64,000 nucleotides of DNA from Bradyrhizobium diazoefficiens USDA 110 (lineage in GTDB: Bacteria; Pseudomonadota; Alphaproteobacteria; Rhizobiales; Xanthobacteraceae), in assembly GCF_000011365.1 (NCBI RefSeq), contig NC_004463.1, positions 3,954,001 through 4,018,000 on the forward strand, in the 5' to 3' direction. Shown piece by piece: positions 43,567-52,253 of this stretch (its first letter is position 1; each line of letters starts with the position of its first letter). Below the pieces are notes generated by a model, which saw only the letters and a list, made by a program, of their open reading frames with translations, was not told the origin of the DNA and did no database searches. A program made the translations under genes and the position numbers.

Positions 43567-44526
43567 ATGTTTCACAAAACTGGTCCGGGCAGGGTTGACG
43601 TCGATCTGGATTTTTCAGGAGTGGGGGTTCTGCACGCGCGGCTCTGGAATTTCGATTTCGATGACTTTGCCGGCTACCAGTTTCGGGGCTTGAAGAAAGA
43701 GCATTCCGAATTTCTGAAGAACAAAGTGGTACCCCTACTCGAGGATGACGCCGGTCAGATCTGGATGACGGGCTCCGCGAGCCGGATCGGTGCGGCCGAT
43801 TGGAATATGACGACGTCGGCCAACCGCGTGATTACAGTCGCGCGGTCTCTGTCCGAGATGGGCATCCACCCGGAGCAAATGCAGACGCACGCCATCGGCA
43901 ATACGCAGACGGCAAATCACAGGCTGGACGAAGACAGCGATAGATCAGTGGTCCTTTGGGTGCTCCCGAAGGTCTATTTCGAACCGATCATAAAGCCAGA
44001 CTTGCCGCGACCCGTTCCGCCGAAGCCAAAAGTCAGTCGAAATTTCAAGATAGCCATGCTGCTTGAGGTCGACGGTTCGATCTCGTTCGCCGCGAGAGCG
44101 GCCATCAAGCGCATCGTGAAGGGCAGGGCTGGAGCCGGGATTGCGTTTGCCAGCGCCTTGTTCTCCATATGGGACACGGAAAACAATTTGAAGTGCACCT
44201 ACGTCTATGCGGCGGTCGGCCTGGGCTTTGGCTTAAGCCTTCCGAAAACTGGCGGTAGATCGGGTACCCTGCATGGCCCGTGGAATTCGTTTACGACTGA
44301 AAAGCCAATCTCCTGTTCGCAGTTCGGCAAGTCGATGCGCTTTACGACAATCGGCATAGGCGATGTGAGCAAGAACTGGATCCTGCTGGAAACGCCCAAG
44401 GGGGTGAAGGACGTCTACTTGAGCATCAGCACCGGCACGACCATAGGCGGCGGCGCGTCGACATACCCAGCCCATCTGAGCGCTTTCATCCCGCTGGAGA
44501 GACCAAAGCCGTTTGGCGGGCCGTGA
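43567..44526 (+). CDS. OmpA-like domain protein with unknown C-terminal half
   Basis: A 319-residue protein. The N-terminal half resembles an OmpA-like peptidoglycan-binding fold (residues 28-135: NFDFDDFAGYQF; WMTGSASRIGAADWNMTTSANRV; DEDSDRSVVLWV). After a short proline-rich hinge, the C-terminal half has a small-residue, possibly membrane-active stretch (GRAGAGIAFASALFS; AAVGLGFGLSLP) and Gly/Ser-rich strands. There is no signal peptide. GAAGAGAC-like purines precede the ATG at 43567. A toxin with a wall-binding front end is conceivable, but the second half matches nothing I know. Confidence 0.6.
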   Translation: MFHKTGPGRVDVDLDFSGVGVLHARLWNFDFDDFAGYQFRGLKKEHSEFLKNKVVPLLEDDAGQIWMTGSASRIGAADWNMTTSANRVITVARSLSEMGIHPEQMQTHAIGNTQTANHRLDEDSDRSVVLWVLPKVYFEPIIKPDLPRPVPPKPKVSRNFKIAMLLEVDGSISFAARAAIKRIVKGRAGAGIAFASALFSIWDTENNLKCTYVYAAVGLGFGLSLPKTGGRSGTLHGPWNSFTTEKPISCSQFGKSMRFTTIGIGDVSKNWILLETPKGVKDVYLSISTGTTIGGGASTYPAHLSAFIPLERPKPFGGP

Positions 44527-44662
44527 GCATGCCGAGGCCGACAAAGCCCGCATACAGTGGTTCATGTCCCGAGCTAGCTTTTGTTGGCTGGACCTAGTTC
44601 AAACTTCCCCATGATGGATTGGAGCGAGAGTTCAGATCTTTCAGATAGTTAGAGGGCGGCAT

Positions 44663-44679
44663 GTGCACTACGTGTGCAC
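44663..44679. promoter_or_regulatory. Dyad GTGCAC-N5-GTGCAC
   Basis: Two copies of the self-complementary hexamer GTGCAC separated by TACGT form a 17-bp dyad. It lies 137 bp after the OmpA-like gene and about 450 bp before the transporter operon, so which gene it might serve is unclear. It could be chance. Confidence 0.3.
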
Positions 44680-44962
44680 CGGGAGATCAAGAAAAATCTC
44701 CTCACAGCTAACGTGATCGGGCCTTCCGATGTAGATGGCGCCGCCTCGGTGCGATCGACTGGTCGTCCGCCTGCACTTTTCGACAGTTTCGGTCGAGGCG
44801 CGGGGTAGCAGATGCGGCGTCCGCGCCGGTCTGCGCGGGCCCGCAAGAGGCCGTTTGGAACTGAGCGCAGGGCGAACGCGATTCAAGCGGGGATTTGTTG
44901 GCAGCCGCTCTCGCGCGCGCAGCGCTAGCTGCATCGAGCGACAAATCGAAAGCGCAGGGGCG

Positions 44963-44981
44963 CCATAAGAATTCGCTATGG
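44963..44981. promoter_or_regulatory. Putative LysR-type operator, copy 1
   Basis: CCATA-N9-TATGG, immediately followed by CGGCAGAC. The same arrangement is found at 52161-52179 upstream of hyuA. ATA-N9-TAT contains the T-N11-A core of LysR-type sites. It lies 145 bp before the substrate-binding-protein gene. Binding by the LysR protein encoded at 51144-52091 is inferred. Confidence 0.6.
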
Positions 44982-45125
44982 CGGCAGACCGCAGTCATGC
45001 TTCCCCTGTCATCGAACGTAAATCTATTTTTTACCGTCGGCCGCAGAAGAAAATTCCAAGAGCAAGACCACGGAAGTGGCGGAGATCGCGGGCGCATCAT
45101 TTTGTAGCGGCAACGGAGCGGGCAC

Positions 45126-46310
45126 ATGACAATCGAATTGAGCCGACGCGGATTTTGCATGGGAACCGCACTGATCGGCCTTCAGGCCGTCTCCTCCAGT
45201 GCCTTCGCCCGAACCGAGGACGGCACCGTCAAGCTCGGCCTCGTCGCGCCGATGAGCGGGCCGAATGCCCGCTATGGCGCGTTCTCGCTGCGTGGCGCCC
45301 AGATGGCGGCCAAGGAGATCAACGGCGCCGGCGGCATCGGCGGGCGCAAGATCAACGTCCTGGCCGGTGACAGCCAGGGCACGCCGGTCGAGGGTGTCTC
45401 CGCAACCCGCCGTCTCATCGACCAGGACCAGGTTGATTTCATCATCGGCGACGTATCGAGCTCGGTGACGCTCGCGATGCAGCCGGTCGTGGAGGATGCC
45501 GGTGTGCTTCTCCTCAATGCCGCGTCGTCGAATCCGAAGATCACCTACAAGGCGGGCGTCGGCGGCTTCAAATGGACCTACCGTAACTATCCGACCGACG
45601 AAAACCGTGCCCTGATCGTGCTGCAATACGCCGCCGAGAAGAAGGGCTTTACCAAATACGCCGTGCTCTCGGTCGACAGCGATTATGGGCGCGCGGCCAT
45701 CGAGTTCACCAAGAAGTACCTTCCTCGTTTCAAAAGCCAGATCCTGACGGAAGACTATTACAAGGAGGGCGAGGTGGATTTCCGCAGCGTGCTGTCCAAG
45801 ATCCGCGATTCCGGCGCCCAGGCCATCATCATGTACGGCAACGCCGATTCCACGCCCATCGTCGGGCGTCAGATGATGGAGGTCGGGATCGCAGGGAAGA
45901 TTCCGCTGATCGGCAATGCCGAGTTCAATACCGAGAAGACCATCAAGGCGGCGCCGAAGGCGCTCGAAGGTGCGATCGAGGCGGCGGCCTGGCTTCCCGC
46001 CTACGAGCCGGAGAAAAGCAAGGCGTTCGTCGACAAGTTCACTGCCGAGTTCCGTGAAGCCCCCAACAACCACGCCTATGTGCACTGGGAGACGACGCAT
46101 CTTCTGGCCAAGGCGATCGAGCAGGCCCAGAGCATCGACCGCGAGAAGGTCCGCACCGCGCTGTCCAAGATCCATTATGCGAGCGCGGTCGGCGAGGTGA
46201 CCTTCGACGATCACAATCAGGCGCGCCTGCCGATGATCCTGCTCGAGATCGAGAACGGCAAGCCGGCCATCAAGGGAGCCTATTCGGCCGAGATCGATTA
46301 TCCCAAATAG
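45126..46310 (+). CDS. ABC transporter substrate-binding protein (branched-chain type)
   Basis: A 394-residue periplasmic binding protein of the Leu/Ile/Val-binding type. The leader carries twin arginines (SRRGFCMGTAL), pointing to Tat export. The mature part opens with VKLGLVAPMSGPNARYG and contains YAVLSVDSDYGR, as in the family. The ligand is not predictable: the downstream aminotransferase and hydantoinase genes suggest an amino acid or amide. It begins the liv-type operon, 12 bp before livH. Confidence 0.92.
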   Translation: MTIELSRRGFCMGTALIGLQAVSSSAFARTEDGTVKLGLVAPMSGPNARYGAFSLRGAQMAAKEINGAGGIGGRKINVLAGDSQGTPVEGVSATRRLIDQDQVDFIIGDVSSSVTLAMQPVVEDAGVLLLNAASSNPKITYKAGVGGFKWTYRNYPTDENRALIVLQYAAEKKGFTKYAVLSVDSDYGRAAIEFTKKYLPRFKSQILTEDYYKEGEVDFRSVLSKIRDSGAQAIIMYGNADSTPIVGRQMMEVGIAGKIPLIGNAEFNTEKTIKAAPKALEGAIEAAAWLPAYEPEKSKAFVDKFTAEFREAPNNHAYVHWETTHLLAKAIEQAQSIDREKVRTALSKIHYASAVGEVTFDDHNQARLPMILLEIENGKPAIKGAYSAEIDYPK

Positions 46311-46322
46311 GGCGCCACGCAC

Positions 46323-47195
46323 ATGTTCTACACGATCATAGAGCAGGTCGTTAACGGCATCGTATCAGGATCGGTCTATGCGATCGTTGCGGTCGGCATG
46401 ACGATGATTTTTGGCGTGCTGCGCGCCATCAACTTCGCGCATGGCGAATACTATATGCTCGGCACCTTCGGGGCCTGGTTCGCCATCGAATATTTCGACC
46501 TGCCTTATCCGGTAGCAGTCGTGATCGGTGTGGTTGCCACCGCCGTCATCGCCGTCGTGGTCGGCAATTTCGTGATGCAGCGGATCGTCGGAGCGCCGGC
46601 CGAGGCCGGCGTGCTCGCGACCCTCGGCGTCGCGCTGATCCTGCAGAACACCGTCATCCTGGTGTTCGGTGGCAGCTACAAGTTCTTCTCCGGCGGCTAT
46701 ATCGAGCCGGTGACGCTGTTCGGTTTCACACTGGCCGAGCAGCGCATCCTGATCATCATCGTCAGCCTCATCGTGTTCGTCGGCCTCGAGCTGATGGTCA
46801 CCTACAGCCGGATGGGCAAGGCGATGCGCGCGGTGTCGCAGAACATCGAATGCTGCGCTGTGGTCGGTATCGACGTCCGTCACATCGCGCTCTGGACCTT
46901 CATCCTCGGGGCTGGGTTGGCGGCGCTCTCGGGCGTGTTGACTGCGCCCGTGAACGTCAGCGTCTACGGCGGCATGGGCGAGCTCATCACCTTCAAGACG
47001 CTGCCCATCATCATCATGGGCGGACTCGGCAACGTCCGGGGCACGTTCGTCGCGGCGATGATCCTCGGTATCGCGGAGAGCCTGGTTGCCACCTATGTCG
47101 GGCTGCAGTTCCGCGACACCGTGGGATTTGCGACCCTCATGCTGGTGCTGATGTGGCGTCCGCACGGGCTCTTCTCCGCGCAGGCCCGCTTCTGA
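46323..47195 (+). CDS. livH: LivH-type ABC permease
   Basis: A 290-residue permease with about eight membrane helices. The start VVNGIVSGSVYAIVAVGMTMIFGVLRAINFAHG is split here as GIVSGSVYAIVAVGMTM and LRAINFAHGE, both diagnostic for LivH. The GLGNVRGTFVAA segment near the C-terminus is the site of contact with the ATPases. The gene symbol reflects the family, not a proven substrate. Confidence 0.93.
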   Translation: MFYTIIEQVVNGIVSGSVYAIVAVGMTMIFGVLRAINFAHGEYYMLGTFGAWFAIEYFDLPYPVAVVIGVVATAVIAVVVGNFVMQRIVGAPAEAGVLATLGVALILQNTVILVFGGSYKFFSGGYIEPVTLFGFTLAEQRILIIIVSLIVFVGLELMVTYSRMGKAMRAVSQNIECCAVVGIDVRHIALWTFILGAGLAALSGVLTAPVNVSVYGGMGELITFKTLPIIIMGGLGNVRGTFVAAMILGIAESLVATYVGLQFRDTVGFATLMLVLMWRPHGLFSAQARF

Positions 47196-47211
47196 CTACC
47201 ATGGATGTGAC

Positions 47212-48225
47212 ATGACTGAGATCGTCCGAGACCAGACCATGGCACCAGCCGAACTCCCTGTTGCGGCGACGGGACGGGATTTTCGCGTTCCGTTTGGCCT
47301 CGCGCTCGGCGCGCTGGCATGCGTCGCACCGCTATTCCTCGGCAATTACCCGCTGCACGCGATTATCATCGCGCTGATCTTCCTGCTGCCGGCCCATGGT
47401 CTCAACCTGCTGCAGGGATACACCGGGTTGCTGTCGCTGGCGCAGGCAGCGTTCTTCGGCATTGGGGCCTATACGTCGGCGCTGCTGGCAGTCCATTTCG
47501 GCACGCCGTTCTATCTGAATTTCCTCGCCGCCGGCCTTGTGACGGGCGCAATTGCGGCGCCGCTCGGAATTCCCGCTCTGAGGCTGCGTACGACGTCGTT
47601 CGTGATGTGCACGCTTGGCTTCGTCATCATCGGTCAAGCCATCGCTAAGAACTGGATCAGCCTGACGCGCGGCGACATGGGGTTGGCGGGGATCCCAAAA
47701 CCCTATTTCGCGCTGGGGCCCGCCTCGTTCACGGTCTCCGGAACCGTCGCCTTCTACTATTTGACGCTCGTCATCGCTGCGCTGGCAACGCTGGCCGTCT
47801 ACCTGATCGTTCGGTCGCCGGCGGGCCGCAACATGATCGCCATTCGCGAGAACGAGACGCTTGCCGAATCCGTTGGCATTCCGACCTGGCACTACAAGCT
47901 CGTCGTCTTCATGATCAGCGCTGCCTTTGCGGGGCTCGGCGGCAGTCTCTATGCGCATTATCTGACCGTGGTCAGCCCGCTGACCTTCCAGATGTACTAT
48001 TCGACGACGATGCTGATCATCGTGCTCGGCGGCGGGGCGGGGACCATCTCGGGCGTCATCTTCGGCAGCCTGCTGTTCGTCGGGCTCACCGAAGCGCTGC
48101 GCGTCGCCCCGGAGCTGCGCATGATCGCCTATGGCTTCTTCCTGCTCGGCCTGGTGTTCTGGTTCCCCAGCGGATTCGCGCCGCTGATCGGCCGCTTCTG
48201 GTCATTCCTGGAGAAGCGCAAATGA
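47212..48225 (+). CDS. livM: LivM-type ABC permease
   Basis: A 337-residue permease, about ten membrane helices. Typical pieces are HGLNLLQGYTGLLSLAQAAFFGIGAY and GGGAGTISGVIFGSLLF, given here in part: LLQGYTGLLSLAQAAF. It pairs with LivH to form the membrane channel. The stop overlaps the livG start by ATGA. Confidence 0.93.
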   Translation: MTEIVRDQTMAPAELPVAATGRDFRVPFGLALGALACVAPLFLGNYPLHAIIIALIFLLPAHGLNLLQGYTGLLSLAQAAFFGIGAYTSALLAVHFGTPFYLNFLAAGLVTGAIAAPLGIPALRLRTTSFVMCTLGFVIIGQAIAKNWISLTRGDMGLAGIPKPYFALGPASFTVSGTVAFYYLTLVIAALATLAVYLIVRSPAGRNMIAIRENETLAESVGIPTWHYKLVVFMISAAFAGLGGSLYAHYLTVVSPLTFQMYYSTTMLIIVLGGGAGTISGVIFGSLLFVGLTEALRVAPELRMIAYGFFLLGLVFWFPSGFAPLIGRFWSFLEKRK

Positions 48226-48992
48226 ACGGGCTGCCGATCCTCGATATCTCCGGCCTCTGCAAGTCCTACGGCGCCGTGCGCGCCGTGGACTGGGTGGATC
48301 TGCATGTCGACCGCGGCGAGATCTGCGGCTTGATCGGCCCCAACGGCTCCGGAAAGTCCACCTTCTTCGATTGCGTGACCGGGCTCGCAAGACCGAGCGC
48401 GGGAGCTGTGAAGCTCGACGGTCAGGACATCACGGGCTGGTCGCTCAACGATATCGCCCGTGAAGGCCGCATGCTGCGCTCGTTCCAGAAGACCGTGGTT
48501 TTCTCCGCGCTGGACATCGAGGAAAACCTCGTGATCGCCGGCCAGATGTTCACCTTTCCCGGCATCTGGTCGACGTTCGGGATCGGCGCCGCCGCGCGCA
48601 ATCGCGTCGCGGCGCTCAGGGAACGGGCACGCGAGCTGATCAGGATCGCCGGTCTCTGGGATGTGCGTTTCCAGCCGGCCGGCAAGCTCTCGGGCGGCCA
48701 GCAGAAGCTGATCCAGTTCGCCTCGATGCTGATGCCAGAGCCGAAGCTCATTCTGCTCGACGAGCCCATGGCCGGCATCAATCCCAAGCTGATCGAGCGT
48801 GTGGTCGAGAGCATCCGCCTCGCCAACACCTCGTTCGGCGTCAGCTTCCTCATCATCGAGCACAACATCGACGTCGTCACGAGCCTGTGCAAGCGCGTGG
48901 TCGTGCTCGACCAGGGCCGCAAGCTCGCGGAAGGAACGCCCGACGAGATCGTCCGGAACCAGGCGGTGCGGGAGGCCTATCTCGGTGGTTGA
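48222..48992 (+). CDS. livG: LivG-type ABC ATPase
   Basis: A 256-residue ATPase with Walker A GPNGSGKS (near residue 38), the signature LSGGQQK, Walker B LILLDEPMAGI and the LivG-type C-terminus. It energises the LivH/LivM channel. It overlaps both neighbours (4 bp with livM, 8 bp with livF), so the operon is tightly coupled. Confidence 0.94.
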   Translation: MNGLPILDISGLCKSYGAVRAVDWVDLHVDRGEICGLIGPNGSGKSTFFDCVTGLARPSAGAVKLDGQDITGWSLNDIAREGRMLRSFQKTVVFSALDIEENLVIAGQMFTFPGIWSTFGIGAAARNRVAALRERARELIRIAGLWDVRFQPAGKLSGGQQKLIQFASMLMPEPKLILLDEPMAGINPKLIERVVESIRLANTSFGVSFLIIEHNIDVVTSLCKRVVVLDQGRKLAEGTPDEIVRNQAVREAYLGG

Positions 48993-49725
48993 ACCCTCTC
49001 TCTCGATCAAGGGCCTGCGGGCCGGCTACGGCTCGCTCGACATCCTCAACGGCGTCGATCTCGACGTGCCGCAGGGACAGTTCGTCGCGCTGATGGGGCC
49101 GAACGGGGCGGGCAAGTCGACGCTTCTGAAGACGCTCTATGGCATGACCACGGTCAAGGGCGGCAGCATCAACTGGCAGGGCAAGGACATCAGCGCACTC
49201 AAGTCGCGCGCGATTCTCGCCGAAGGGATCTCCTGGGTGCCACAGGGGCGCTGCAATTTCCCTGTCATGACGGTCGACGAGAACCTCCAGATGGCCGCCT
49301 ATACGCTGCGCGACAGCAAGGTGAAAGCGGAGCGGGATTATGTCTACAACCTCTTCCCCATCCTGAAGACGCGCCGCAACACGCTGGCCGGTAACATGTC
49401 GGGCGGCGAGCAGCAGCTGCTCGAAGTCGCGATGGCGGTGCTGCAGCGGCCAAAGATCCTGCTCGTCGACGAGCCCTCGGTCGGTCTGTCGCCGACCGCG
49501 ATCGGCATCGTGTTCGATGAGCTGCTGCGCATCAACGCGGCCGGCCAGACCATTCTGTTGGTCGAGCAGAACACCAAGAAGGCCATGGCCGTGGCGCAGC
49601 GCGCCGTCATCCTGCGGCTCGGCAAGGTGATCTGGGACGGGCGTCCCGCCGACATCACCCATGACGAGCTGGGCGAGCTCTTCCTCACCGGCCGCATGCG
49701 CGGTGAGACCGACGTCGAACAATGA
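48985..49725 (+). CDS. livF: LivF-type ABC ATPase
   Basis: A 246-residue ATPase with Walker A GPNGAGKS (near 38), signature MSGGEQQ and Walker B ILLVDEPSVGL. The GTG at 48985 is chosen: GGAGG lies nine bases upstream and the protein then begins as in the family. The open frame continues upstream inside livG, but those codons are a shadow of livG. Confidence 0.92.
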   Translation: MVEPSLSIKGLRAGYGSLDILNGVDLDVPQGQFVALMGPNGAGKSTLLKTLYGMTTVKGGSINWQGKDISALKSRAILAEGISWVPQGRCNFPVMTVDENLQMAAYTLRDSKVKAERDYVYNLFPILKTRRNTLAGNMSGGEQQLLEVAMAVLQRPKILLVDEPSVGLSPTAIGIVFDELLRINAAGQTILLVEQNTKKAMAVAQRAVILRLGKVIWDGRPADITHDELGELFLTGRMRGETDVEQ

Positions 49726-49779
49726 TCTAGGCGTCCGCCCGGCAGGTGGACGGCATTCGCAACGCAAAGGACGACAACA

Positions 49780-50988
49780 GTGACGATCTTCGTGCCGGCC
49801 GCGCGCGTCTCGCGCATCAAGATATCTCCGACCACGGCGGCGTCCGCCCGCGTGCGCGAGCTGAAGGCCGCCGGCCGCGACATCGTCGACATGGCGATCG
49901 GCGAGCCTGATTTCGACACGCCGGATCACGTCAAAACGGCCGCGCACGAGGCGATCGATCGCGGCGAGACCAAATATACCGCCGTCAACGGCACTGTCGC
50001 CCTGCGCAAGGCGATCATCGCCGACTACAAGCGCCGCCTTGGCCTCGACTATGCCGACAACGAGATCTGCGTTGGGGGCGGCGCCAAGCAGATCCTGTTC
50101 CTCGCGCTGATGGCGAGCGTGGAGGAGGGCGCCGAGGTCATCGTTCCCGCGCCCTATTGGGTCTCCTATCCCGACATGGTGATCGCCAATGACGGCAAGC
50201 CCGTCATTGTCCGCTGCTCCGAGAACCAGGGGTTCAAGCTAACGGCGGAGGCGCTGGAAGCCGCGATCACGCCGAAGACGCGCTGGCTGATCCTGAATGC
50301 GCCCTCGAACCCGACCGGCGCGGCCTATTCCCGCGCAGACCTCAAGGCGATCGGCGACGTGCTGCTGCGTCATCCCGACGTCCTCGTGCTCTCGGACGAC
50401 ATCTATGACCAGATCTGGTACCGCGACGAGCCGGCGACGACGCTTGCCGCCGCGGTGCCCGAGCTCAAGGACCGCGTCCTGCTCGCCAACGGGGTGTCGA
50501 AGACCTATGCGATGACCGGCTGGCGGATCGGCTATGCCGCCGGTCCCGCGCCGCTGGTCGCCGCCATCAACAAGCTGCAATCGCAGATGTCGTCGTGCCC
50601 ATCGTCGATCAGCCAGGCCGCGGCCGCCCATGCGCTGACCAGCGACCAGTCGTTCGTTCGCGACAGCGTCAAGCTCTACAAGGAGCGCCGCGACTATGCC
50701 TGCGCACGGCTCAATGCGATCCCCGGCCTGTCCTGTCTGGTGCCTGACGGTGCCTTCTATCTCTATCCCGGCTGCGCCGGCGTGATCGGCAAGACCACCC
50801 CGGGCGGCAAGGTCATCGAGAGCGATCTCGATTTCGTACTCTATCTGCTCGATGATGTCGGTGTCGCCGCCGTGCAGGGCGCGGCCTACGGGCTCTCACC
50901 TTATTTCCGCCTCTCGATTGCAACTTCGATGGAGGCCATCAAGGCCGCCTGCGACCGCATCGAGAAGGCCTGCAGAGCGCTGCGCTGA
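49780..50988 (+). CDS. Class I/II pyridoxal-phosphate aminotransferase (1)
   Basis: A 402-residue aspartate-aminotransferase-fold enzyme. Visible marks are the GEPDFDTP substrate loop near 45, APSNPTGAAYS, LSDDIYDQIWY, the PLP-lysine motif NGVSKTYAMTGWRIGY and the C-terminal arginine in SPYFRLS. The start codon is GTG. It lies 54 bp after livF, so an amino donor imported by the transporter is a likely substrate. A paralogue at 59348-60550 is roughly half identical by eye. Confidence 0.92.
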   Translation: MTIFVPAARVSRIKISPTTAASARVRELKAAGRDIVDMAIGEPDFDTPDHVKTAAHEAIDRGETKYTAVNGTVALRKAIIADYKRRLGLDYADNEICVGGGAKQILFLALMASVEEGAEVIVPAPYWVSYPDMVIANDGKPVIVRCSENQGFKLTAEALEAAITPKTRWLILNAPSNPTGAAYSRADLKAIGDVLLRHPDVLVLSDDIYDQIWYRDEPATTLAAAVPELKDRVLLANGVSKTYAMTGWRIGYAAGPAPLVAAINKLQSQMSSCPSSISQAAAAHALTSDQSFVRDSVKLYKERRDYACARLNAIPGLSCLVPDGAFYLYPGCAGVIGKTTPGGKVIESDLDFVLYLLDDVGVAAVQGAAYGLSPYFRLSIATSMEAIKAACDRIEKACRALR

Positions 50989-51034
50989 GTGCGAGGCCGG
51001 ACTTGCCTGCCAAATCGGCGCGCAAGCGAAGAAA

Positions 51035-51052
51035 CCGATTGAAATCAATAGG
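51035..51052. promoter_or_regulatory. Dyad upstream of the lysR gene
   Basis: CCGATTGA-AA-TCAATAGG (51035-51052): near-perfect inverted repeat, seven of eight positions paired, about 90 bp before the regulator start at 51144. It could be an autoregulatory site. It differs from the CCATA-N9-TATGG sites. Confidence 0.4.
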
Positions 51053-51143
51053 CTAGATAAAGGATAGTATCGATCCAGACCGTGTTTCCATGAACGGCCG
51101 AGCGGGCGCTGCCCGTTCGGTTGAGGACCAGCGTTCGACACAG

Positions 51144-52091
51144 ATGAGCGTCGATTTCAGGAAGCTCAAGAGCTTCGTCAAGGTGGTCGACGCCGGCAGC
51201 GTCTCGCGCGCCGCCGGCCTATTGCGCACGGCGCAGCCGGCGCAGCCGGCGCTGTCGCAGCAGATCGCAGCGCTCGAGAGCCATTTCAAGCACAAGCTGC
51301 TCCTGCGCAGCAATCACGGCATCGTCCCGACCGAGGCTGGCCTCATCCTCTACCGTCATGCGCAATTGCTGCTGAAGCAGATCGAGCAGGCCCAGATCGA
51401 CATTGATCAATCGAACAAGGCGTTGGCCGGCCGCGTCTCGATCGGCCTTGCGACCTACTCGGCGTCAAGCACTCTGTCGCTGCCGATCCTGAAGGAGATG
51501 TCGACGCTGCATCCCCAGATCATCGTCCATATCAACGACAGTTTCGGCCATGTGCTGAGCGAGCTGATTATGACCGGCAGAATGGACATGGCCATGATCT
51601 ATGGCTCCGGCCCGATCAAGGGTGTCAAGCTGCAGCCGCTGTTCCGCGAGGAGCTGTTTCTTGTTTCGCCTGCTGGGCCGGGCGCGAAGAAGCCGGCGGA
51701 CGAGCCGCTGCCACTGTCGGCGCTGGCCAACGTCAAGCTGTTGCTGCCGAGCCAGGGGCACTTCCTGCGTCGGCTGATCGACGAATCGCTGGCGCGGGCC
51801 CGGGTGGCGCCGAACGTCGTCTCCGAGATCGAATCCGTCTCCGCGCTCGGTGCGGCCGTGACCGAGGGTCTCGGCTCGACCATCCTGCCGGCCTCGGTGG
51901 CCGCGAGCGCGTCGAGCTTTGGCGGTGTCGAGGTGCGGCGGCTGGTTCGCCCTGCGATCGAGGCAACCGTCTCGCTGTGCATCTCCGACCATCTGCCCTT
52001 GTCGGAGCCTGCGCTCGCCACGCGATCGGTGCTTCTAACCGTGGTCGAGAAGCTAATGCGCAGCCATCCGCAGGGCATTCGATCGGTCTAG
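51144..52091 (+). CDS. LysR-family transcriptional regulator
   Basis: A 315-residue LysR-type regulator: N-terminal helix-turn-helix (residues 1-60, FRKLKSFVKVVDAGSVSRAAG, LSQQIAALE), then a two-lobed co-inducer domain (about 90-300). Its DNA-binding helix region contains AQPAQPALSQQI, where the family has one AQP; a 9-bp repeat (GCGCAGCCG twice, 51231-51248) adds three residues. ATG 51144 (MSVDFRKLK) is preferred over 51090. It lies between the liv/aminotransferase genes and hyuA, and is the obvious candidate regulator of both. Confidence 0.9.
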   Translation: MSVDFRKLKSFVKVVDAGSVSRAAGLLRTAQPAQPALSQQIAALESHFKHKLLLRSNHGIVPTEAGLILYRHAQLLLKQIEQAQIDIDQSNKALAGRVSIGLATYSASSTLSLPILKEMSTLHPQIIVHINDSFGHVLSELIMTGRMDMAMIYGSGPIKGVKLQPLFREELFLVSPAGPGAKKPADEPLPLSALANVKLLLPSQGHFLRRLIDESLARARVAPNVVSEIESVSALGAAVTEGLGSTILPASVAASASSFGGVEVRRLVRPAIEATVSLCISDHLPLSEPALATRSVLLTVVEKLMRSHPQGIRSV

Positions 52092-52160
52092 GCGCCACGG
52101 CCGAACGTCAAAGCCGCGCGCCTGCATGCGCAGTAGCCGCAGCGCGTCGGTTTCGCCAGG

Positions 52161-52179
52161 CCATAAACAAAACCTATGG
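52161..52179. promoter_or_regulatory. Putative LysR-type operator, copy 2
   Basis: CCATA-N9-TATGG followed by CGGCAGAC, matching copy 1 at 44963-44981. CTATGGCGGCAGAC is identical over 14 bases in both. It lies 75 bp before the hyuA start and 70 bp after the LysR stop. ATC..ATTTT.TAC occurs about 30-40 bp downstream at both places, possibly promoter sequence. Confidence 0.6.
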
Positions 52180-52253
52180 CGGCAGACGGGAGTTGTGGTG
52201 GTCGGTCGCAATCGCATTTTCTACGCTCGAAGACAATCGCTTCGAGGAAACAG

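Larger units (their letters stand above)
44527..45125. other. 600-bp intergenic region with regulatory sites
   Basis: No convincing gene. It holds a dyad at 44663-44679 and the CCATA-N9-TATGG site at 44963-44981, both listed separately, and a T-rich stretch ATTTTTTAC (45025-45033) that may be part of the promoter of the transporter operon. It marks the boundary between the accessory region to the left and the metabolic region to the right. Confidence 0.6.

Noticed and set aside
45024..46322. 432-codon minus-strand frame opposite the substrate-binding protein
   Set aside because: Shadow frame of a clear periplasmic binding protein; composition rich in Asp/Arg/Gly/Leu typical of reverse frames.
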